The notes beneath the pieces were generated by a model, which saw only the letters and a program-made list of their open reading frames with translations, was not told the origin of the DNA and made no database searches. DNA of 64,000 nucleotides from Cacajao melanocephalus (Eukaryota > Chordata > Mammalia > Primates > Pitheciidae): contig CAUYLG010008959.1 in NCBI GenBank assembly GCA_963573385.1, forward strand, positions 1 to 64,000. The letters are read 5' to 3'. Shown here in pieces: positions 54,593-64,000 of this stretch. The position numbers and the translations under genes are program-made. How positions within the stretch are numbered: the first letter of the stretch is position 1; every line of letters starts with the position of its first letter.

Positions 54593-56108
54593 AAGCGAGT
54601 CTGGAACACTGAATGCCATCCAATATCATATTTCCTTGATCCACCCCTCACTCCTAAGTCCAAGAAAACGAACATGTGTCTACCACAGAGTTCAGAAAGA
54701 GCAAGCATTTCTGAGAGTTCCAACTGCCGACCTGGGGAGATAAGATGCTCCTGTTAACCTCAATGAGCTTCTTTAATGAAAAAGACGAGGACCTCAGAGC
54801 CTGAAGGTCCTCACCTTTCAAAAAGCAAATCATCATTAATGATGAACACTGATGAGTTCTGGCACATTCCTGGACTGCTGCTATTTGGATAGAGACCTTA
54901 CAGAGAATGTGGAAGTGCAAAGCAGAGGCCTATGGTGTGGAATTCCATGAAATGACCCTCTGTGAAGCTCCACTGGGTGAGAGGTAGCAGGAACAAGACA
55001 GGGGGAGCACACAGTGCCCGTGCCTCCTGTAGGCTGTCCCAGTGCAGAAGTTGGAAGGACCATGCCAGGCATGGAGCTCACATTTCAGATTTCAGAGCAA
55101 AATACCATTGAGAGAGCAAGAAAAATACCTGAGTGAGATGGGAGACTGGCATTAGTGCCTAAATACCTACTATTTTTTAATGGAGACTATCACAAAATAA
55201 ATGAAAGGAGATGGGAGAATGTGGCTGGAATTTGGATGTCACGGTTTTCATGGATCTGCCATGTTCTAGAACGTGACCAGCTTGGTTTGTACCCTGATTT
55301 ACTTCTGAAAACAACAAATTTTTCTCAAGTTGTAACTATGGATTTGCTCTTAAAATACTTTACACTATGCAGTCAGCCCAGCGACTGCCTTTTCTTTGCC
55401 TGGGTAACATTTTGCTATGTTTCAAGGGCTTCAAAACTACCCACCGAGAGAATGTGGCTTGCCAAGGTGCTAAAAAGCCATGACAAGGCGGTACCTCCAG
55501 TTCTGTTGCGTTGTGTTTTCTGTATTAATCATCTGATTTTATTGTTTACTGTCAGTACAATTTACAGAAACTCAGTTTAAAAATAAATCTAATTAGAACC
55601 GACTGCAATAACGTACACAGTGTTTATCAACAGACAATAAAATTTCAACAGATTCTTTTCATTGGGTTTTGCGGAGAAAACCCCAGAGCTACACGTTATT
55701 TGCTGCATATCGAGATGCATTTTGTGGCTGTGAAAAGAAAATGCCTTCTGGAGTTCAATTCAGCCTGGGAGCAGGCAGCAATTAAATTATAAAAAGCATC
55801 TGATATTGAATGTTTTTCCCTTGGCTTTTCTCGATGCCACACCATCCGTCTCCAAATTCAACAAGCTCTCTATAAAACTTTTGAATTGTAAGCTGAATAA
55901 TTTCTGTGCACATGACAATGTAATGTATTATAGTTACCTAATGAAAATAACTAAGTGAACAGCTGTTGTGACTAGCCACAGTTAGACTGAATTATTGTGC
56001 TTTGCAAAACACTGGAGTTCAGTTCATTATGTTCTTGATTAGAGAGGGTAGCAGGGAACCTGTCCCCCCAAACTAACAGGACCTTAGGTGTCTCTCATCT
56101 TCCTCCAC

Positions 56109-56455
56109 TGACATGGTTTGGCTATGACCCCACCCAAATCTCATCTTGAATTGTAGCTCCCATAATTCCCATGTGTGGTGATAGGGACCCTGTGGGAGGT
56201 AACTGAATCGTAGGGCCAGTATCCCCCATACTGTTCTCGTGGTAGTGAATAAGTCTCGTGAGATCTGATGGTTTTATAAGGAGTTCCCTGTTTGCTTGGC
56301 TCCCATTGTGTCTTGTCTGCCACCATGTAAGATGTGCCTTTTGCCTTCCGCCATCCTCTGCTATGTGGAACTATGGTCCATTAAACCTCTTTTCCTTTAT
56401 AGATTGCCCAGTCTCAGATATGTCTTTATCAGCAGTGTGAAAACGGACTAATAAA
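56109..56455 (+). mobile_element. THE1/MST-type MaLR solo LTR with TSD
   Basis: It begins TGACATGGTTTGGCTATGAC and ends near GTGTGAAAACGGACTAATAA. The 5-bp duplications TCCAC at 56104-56108 and 56456-56460 fit LTR integration. Confidence 0.95.
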
Positions 56456-57956
56456 TCCACCCACCTCATTTCTCAGCTGTTTCACAGTAAAAATCCTTAA
56501 GAAGAGGTCTACACTCACCAACGCCTCTTTCTCTTCTTCAGTTCTTTCTGGAACCCATTCCAGTGGGGCTTTTCTGTGTCCACCATGTCCCTGAAACTAT
56601 CTTATCCAGATGCCTGGTGAGGCCACACAGCTGAAGGCTGGGTAGCTCTGGTTCTATTCTTACTCTGCCAGCAGGGACTTCCCTGCCTTCCACCTCACCT
56701 TTTGAGAGCCTCACCTCCCAACAATGGCCAGGGTAATCCTTTAAATCACAGGTCAGATGAGGCCTTTCCTCTGCTCTGTTCTTCTCTTAGGATTGTTCTT
56801 CCTGGGAAAATCCTTCCAGCCTATCCCTCCCCATCCGGGTCTTTACTTCAAAGTCTGTATCAGAGAGGGCTTTGCTGAGCATCGTCTGTACACAGTACAT
56901 TGCTCCCTGCATTCTCTGGCCTCTCATGGATAACTTATTTTATTATTAATATAGAATCATTCCTTTATTGGTTGATTTGATTACCATCCATCCCTACTAT
57001 AACATAAGCAGCAGGAAATCAGGGATTTCATTCTGTTTGCTGCTGTATCTATGGCAGATAGAACTATAACTGGCAAGAATAGGTGCTCAATAGATATTTT
57101 TGAATTAGTTCAATAATTTTAATATGGGTTCTGAAATTAGATAAAATTATTCTGTTCATCTAAAAATTAACAACAAATTCACTCCAAGTGTTTGATACCA
57201 TATAATCTATGTGAACGGAGGGTTAGGAGTTATCATTTGCTATTGCTTTTCATTGCTACAAAATCTTATCCTATGCTATGATGAGAAAATTCATCAAATG
57301 TATCTTGTCTTCTCTATGGGAAAATAAAGAAAAGCCTTACGAGCAGAAAAACTGTGCATGTTTCCTCTGCCAACCTTCCCTCTGCACACTGGCTATGTGA
57401 GTGTGTTAAAGTTTATATCCGCCCACAAGCTTGGTACATTATTCTTAGTGAGTGAACTAATGTTCAGCAAATTTAAAACAGCAACAACAAAAACACAACA
57501 GAGTATCTTCGAGAGGCCTGTCTGCATCTGTCTTTGATTCTGAGGACCGACTTCACTGATGTCAGCTGGGTAAGACATTCCCTCTGTCCAATATCACCTG
57601 GAAACGTCCTTGATATGAGGCCATCATTCCCACTGCCTCAACACTCCTGGGATGCTACCAATAAACTTATGGCTGCTTCGAAGAAGGAAAGCTCTTCTCC
57701 TACCATCAAGTTTATGAAAAGTGAAGGCTGCCTGGGGCAGCCAACATTCAGGTTTCTCACTAGAAAGCTTTCTAGTTTGTAGGTACTAAAGTTGTTGTGA
57801 GTGATAGCCCAGGACAAATGCTGAGAGCGACACAATGAAAGAGACATTCAAACAGCACACCACAGACTCCCCAGATGTGAGTGCTAAACACCCCACACAA
57901 AAAGACGGAGGAAAATTGCTTAATGAATCAACCACAGGGCAGAAATCTAAACAGTA

Positions 57957-58109
57957 AATAACAGCTGAGACCAAATCCCAAACTGCCAGGCCCCACTTGA
58001 AAGTAGGGAACCCAATCCAACGGGGATTTTCTGTTGGTCTCAGCTATTATTCAGACCAAACAGCAAAACAGACCCAGCTGTTATTTGAGACCAAATCCCA
58101 AACTGCCAA
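57957..58109. repeat. cluster of short direct and inverted repeats
   Basis: TGAGACCAAATCCCAAACTG CCA occurs at 57966-57988 and again exactly 120 bp later at 58086-58108. AGCTGAGACCAA (57963-57974) has its reverse complement at 58034-58045. AGCTATTATTCAGACCAAA (58042) and AGCTGTTATTTGAGACCAAA (58074) are further variants. Confidence 0.85.
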
Positions 58110-59804
58110 ACCCCACCAAAACTGCAGGTGAGCAGGAGCCACTTGAGCCCTTTGGGGGTTGGAGGTCCCATGACTATTTGCAGTCAGGCATCTCTGACTC
58201 AGGGCTGGAGGAAAGGGGGGACATCACACTCTCGTCCAGGGGTGCAGCACCTCTTCTTGGATCCTGCTGCTCTACTCCTTCACATCCAGCCTTTGGACCT
58301 CAGCTGAGTACCCTGGTCTCACTAGCATTTCAACGAATGGGGTGGAGAGTTACACTGGAGCCAAAAAAACAAGCGCTGAGAAGCGCCTCACCGCAAAGCA
58401 TCCTGTATGCCCAGGCTTCCCGGGGCTTTCTCCAAACCTTCTTTTAAGCACCAAAAGAAGAAACAAGAGAGGAGAAAATCAGGAGTTCTATTTTTACCTT
58501 TCTATAGAAAGTTACAGCTCATTGATTTCCTTTCTATAAATGTTCCTCTCTTAATCTCCTGAACCTGGGCTGCCAAAAAGCAGCACCCATGACACGGGCC
58601 AGGCCTTCCTCCGAGTGAACACAATCGGGGAGCCCCTGCCTGCTCAGCACCCCCAAAACTGATGCACAAAATCCACAAAGGGACTCCCACAGATGCCCCA
58701 CCCGAAAGGCATGTTTCTCTTTTTTTCTGAAAAACAGAAATGACTTACTGTAACCGACGTATTCTGAGCCAAATCAATTCTAAGTAAAACCACGAGACTC
58801 CCCAAGTCTCCAAGAGCCACCTGGGATTTTCTCCAAGGACGCTGTCCCCATGATGTCTGGAGTTCCTGTGAAGGCAGAAGCTCCAATGCCCTGTCCAAGT
58901 GGGTGTTTTCAGAGTCATTTTTGCCAGGAGCGCTTGGCTGGTCTGCTCTCACCTTCATCATGGGTCTGTGTCTGCAGCTGAAACGGTCATTCCAGAACCC
59001 ATGGACACGAGTAAATACATTAGATGTTCACTCCCCATTGGTCTCTTATGCCCAGGCTGGCTCACTTGTCTGCTTTCTCTTTCACACACAGACACCAGCC
59101 TGACACACTGTCTATAAAGTGAGAACTGCAGGCCTGGTTATTCATGAGATGGTATATAAGTTACAAGGCAAAAATTTCCTGAACTCCTTGTGCCATGCAC
59201 AAGGAACGCAACAGCTGACAAGAGTCTTTCGGTCATAGGATGTGACCAGTCTCTTGATACAACATAGATCCATAGTTTATCTCTCTTTTGGGGACCCTGG
59301 CACACTGGGGGAGGCACAGGGTAGAAGGATGTGGGTTGCAAAAAGGTGATCCCAATGGACAATGACCCTACTGAGCATGGAAATGTGACTTAGGATAAAC
59401 ACCATCACTACTGCCTGGGTCTTATAAGTCCCACCTTCCCTGCAACTCAGCACAGGTATGCTGTAAAAGGCCCAGCATGTGAGGTTGGTTGCCGCTGGGC
59501 CTGCCCCTCCATGCTAAGGCCTGCTCTGTTCTGAGTTTGCTTATGGGGTATACCTGGACCTGAATGAACCACTGACTGACTCTGGGTCCAGCTGCTTCCA
59601 GGTCCCCTACCTCCCCTCGCTGCACCCCCTCGAATTGAGGCCAGAGAGTTTTGGTACCTCAAAACTCCACTTAACTCTAATATTCGTCAAGTGAGTAGAG
59701 ACGTGCATTACAGACCACTTTTGCCAGAAACTTCGTCCTCTCTCGTAAAGCGGCCCACTCAGAGTCCAGAACTGGACTTCGCAGCCTGCACTGGATGTTG
59801 CTGA

Positions 59805-60252
<448 letters not shown>

Positions 60253-63208
60253 ACCTCATTCTTTTTAACTAAAATGAAATTTGAAGCTACAGAGGTTCTG
60301 GTACTGAAAGAGGAGCATTAGCATAAATATTAGCTTGGTGGAAGTTACATTTTTCTTGCACTCACAGAACTCACCTTTTTGTTTGGTTTCTTTCTTCCTG
60401 TCACATGTGTTTTTCAAACATCATCAAAAAATTAGTTTTGTCATTAGAAAACTGCTCTGGCCTAGCTTTTAAATTTGGCTGCTAGCACCTATCAGAGAAT
60501 TGATCAGGGACAACTACTTTCGACTGAAAAAAATCATTTAGTAAAGTAAAACAGCCAGCCCCTCAAGAAAGGCTGAAGCCAAGGTCATCTTACTTGTTAA
60601 CAGAGCTGGCAGATAAGGGAAGATCTCATTTTAGCAACAGAACATGCCACGTGAAACAGGCTTGGAGGCAGCTTCAAAGAAGCCCATCAGCTCTCTGTAC
60701 TTTTGTCAGTTTTTGTGTCCCCATCCTATCACTGACAACAAAAACAGGCACAGATACAGGCAGACAACATCGCCCTAGTGGAAATCCATTCACAGACTGA
60801 CAGCTGCAGCAGACGGAAGAAAGTCAATTCTCTCTCTAGGGTCCTATTTCCGATTGTGGCAGAAATTCATACGTGTAACCTTGGCTTGATTTCTGTTTGG
60901 ACTGAGTTTAATATCTGCAAGGATCTCGGATCTGCGCCAACTTACGTGCTTAGAGTTAGCTAGCTGTCCTGCCGCTGAACCACACTGCAGAGCCCTTCCC
61001 AGGGTGTGGCCCTCCCAATTCAATCACCATTTTCTTTAGCTGTAAATTTCTCATGTATAGACTCTACTCACCACTTAGGCTGAGTGAGATGTGTACTGTT
61101 TGATTTCAAGACATGATGCCAAATGCAGAAATGAGCTATTTACAACAAAGCCAGCTCTACTCTGCCACTAAATGCAAGATGTGTTTGAAGGGTGTGGTAG
61201 CACGGCCAGGCCTGCATGAGACTCTCAACACAAACAGGGCCCTTTCTGGGTCCATCCCATGTGGTCTGCACATTTCGGGCACTGTGAGCATCCTCTCCTC
61301 TTCCCTCCTTCGTCCCCTGCACCATGAATGCTCCAGCTTTGTTCCTGCTCTTCTCCCTACCTGACACAGGCTGCCTGTTCTGCAGTTCCCACAGACCACA
61401 GGTGCCTACAGTATGCTCTCACAGTGTGCGTGCCAGGTCTTGCTCCACAACCTGGGACCACATGGCTACATTCTATTGACCTACTCATCTTTCCAACTCG
61501 ACTGGACGCTGGTGTGGGGGAGACCACCTGCTAAACATTCTACATGTTCCCAAATAAATGACCACAACAATAGCCTCATCGATTTCTGACAGGTTTCTTC
61601 TAAACTGTAACCCCTACTTCCTTTCTTAAGCAGATGTTTTTTTTTCTAATATAAAGGTATTTACGAATACCACTGATGACCAGGAAGCACAAATGCCCTC
61701 TGACTTTGCTCAATGGCCTCTTTCTCATTAAATGAAATGACACTTGAAACCACAGAGAGGCTCTTGTGTAGAGGGAAAGCTTGAGTCTGGTGTTCCTCTG
61801 AGGGTGCCCCAGCCATAGATTCAAGTCCAAATCACTTAAAATATCAGAGAAGGCCTTTCACAGCAGGCCCCATCCAATTTGCTCCGTCTAACCTCACACT
61901 GAATCATCAAGGCAGGTCAGCTTCTTCTGTTTTTCTTCTCAAAATCTAATGCACCCTTTTATGCCACTGTTTATCTCCACTCTAAATTCCTAAGCTCCAG
62001 CCATACCTGATTTTCCTTTCTGGAACACACCTTGAATGCCCACCTGTGTGGCCATTCCCATGTTGTGCAATCAAGATCTTATGCACTCTGCCTAAGCCAG
62101 ATCAAATGTCACTTGCCATATATTTGTTCTCTCCTCCATTCTGTTCCCAGGGCACTGTGCTCCTGTCTCTCTCTCTTGAACCCCCAACTGTACATCGAGC
62201 TGAGGATTATATCATCTCCCCAACAAGAGCAGGAAACCCCAACAGGTAGAAGGCAGAGCCTGTTTCTTTTTTAACCCAATGCTTCCAATGGTGCCTGGCT
62301 CCTCAAAGTTGCCTAACAAACATTTGTTCAACGGATCAATGGATTATTGTGCCTGCAGAATTTTAAGAAACATTCATCTTGGTACAGTGGCAATAAAGAA
62401 TATCCATTTGGTATCCCCTTTCTTCAGAGAAAGCACTGATGTGTTTAAGAAAAGAACAGAGATAGAGTTCCAGGAAGAGTTTGGAAACTATTCCAAATTT
62501 CCAATCTGTCTCCAAGCACTGTCTGAGGCTATGCTAGAAAAATGCAATGGAGAAGGAGCCTTAATCAACATTCTCAGGATTCACCTCTCTCTGCAGGTCA
62601 TCACTCAAAGGCAGCAGGAGAAATGGGGAGCCATAGCCTCCAAGTGATAGGCCTGGATGAGACCCATAACACAAACCGCATCAAAGCACCTGGACATTTT
62701 CAAAATACTTACCATTACCTCCCGTGTGCAGATACCAGGTGCCAGGAAGAGATGGATTAAAAAAAAAAGATGACACAGCACCATGACCTGGCCAAGAGGC
62801 ACCATTCCCAGTGACAATACCATATGCTGCCTTGCGAAGTCCTCTGCGCTATTCCAAGCTGGTTTACCTCTTTGGAAACCTCAACGCCAGTCCTAGGCCC
62901 TTGCTCCAAACACAATCTTCCCTCTGTCTTCCCAAAGCACTTCATTCAAATCTAGTGCCACATTTTCCTTTAATACGAAGGGAGGCAGATGTGCATCCCT
63001 CCCACTGGACAGGGAACCTTTCATGGGTCAGAGCATCATTTTTCCGTCTTTGTAACTCTGGCGTCAGCCCCCAGGATGGAGAGAAAGGAGGTCTTGGTAA
63101 ATGTTAATTGAATTGCTTCTGATGTCTAGTCCCTCCTTCAGAAACTGGGCCCACAGCTTTTTAAAAAATCCTGTTAAAGTAAGCCAAGGTGACTGTGCAT
63201 GGCTTTAC

Positions 63209-63348
63209 CTCTTTAAGAACCAGCACACATTTGCCTGGTCCCACCGACTGAGGTAGCTCAGCGATCCTTCCTTTGTTCAGGTAAGGGCCTGAGAAACACC
63301 TGTGGTTGATGAAGAGCTGAGGACAGCAGTATTTCCCATTGACGGTTC
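63209..63348 (-). CDS. SFMBT2: SFMBT2 coding exon 1 of 7 in this window (start of SLED domain)
   Basis: The translation begins with [18 protein letters not shown] and ends with GKCVLVLKE, which I recognise as SFMBT2 just after the MBT repeats. The exon is 140 bp. It starts with GA, the last two bases of a glycine codon split with an upstream exon outside the window, and ends in phase 0. The acceptor reads CCCTGCAG and the donor AGAG/GTAAAG. SFMBT2 is a Polycomb-group chromatin protein. Its MBT repeats bind methylated histone tails and it associates with YY1. This exon opens the SLED domain (Scm-like embedded domain), which in the related SCML2 protein binds DNA. The residues are about 520-566 if the protein is 894 long. 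The promoter, start codon and MBT exons lie beyond the right edge. Confidence 0.96.

Positions 63349-64000
<652 letters not shown>

Noticed and set aside
54056..54619. 187-codon minus-strand frame
   Set aside because: It is the C-terminal part of L1 ORF2 in a 5'-truncated insertion, not an independent gene.
58644..58961. Minus-strand 105-codon frame with a GTAAGT donor-like site near 58740
   Set aside because: The exons on either side join perfectly in phase without it, it matches no part of SFMBT2 that I know, and no convincing acceptor is apparent.

Overview
This window is primate nuclear DNA. Alu elements (a primate-specific family) and L1 3' ends of L1PA type lie throughout, and the coding exons spell the C-terminal part of SFMBT2, a Polycomb-group protein gene that lies at 10p14 in human. 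The species is most likely human or another simian. Several residues in the linker exons differ from the human protein as I remember it, so a non-human primate is possible.

Layout. SFMBT2 is on the minus strand, so it reads from high to low coordinates. Its 5' half (promoter, N-terminus, the four MBT repeats) lies beyond base 64000. Seven coding exons are in view: 63209-63348, 53170-53279, 43277-43452, 39329-39495, 38711-38974, 37748-37876 and 29989-30129 (stop at 29989-29991). Their lengths and phases join without a gap into about 375 residues, roughly 520-894 if the protein is 894 residues long. In order they encode the SLED domain, a basic nuclear-localisation stretch, an acidic then Arg/Pro-rich linker, and a C-terminal SAM domain. 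A 3' UTR of about 5.1 kb follows, running to two AATAAA signals and a GU-rich element near 24845-24881. All splice sites are GT-AG.

Bases 1-24800 lie downstream of the gene and contain no gene that I can support. They hold an L1 3' end (1-1441), a heavily rearranged older L1 complex (1442-7235) with an inverted duplication, an Alu and an inserted transcript-like fragment, then AT-rich sequence without recognised genes (7236-15217), several Alus, a Tigger-like DNA transposon (16243-16574), MaLR LTRs and a long TTCC/GGAA microsatellite. Introns carry more Alus, three L1 3' ends (two with 5' inversions), MaLR solo LTRs and a TA/CA hairpin.

I found no prokaryote-like or novel multi-gene system. 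The best items for a second look are a 96-bp near-perfect palindrome at 13377-13472, a TA/CA hairpin inside an SFMBT2 intron at about 50942-51056, an inverted Alu pair that brackets three coding exons, a retro-inserted transcript fragment at about 5940-6488, and a cluster of direct and inverted repeats at 57957-58109.
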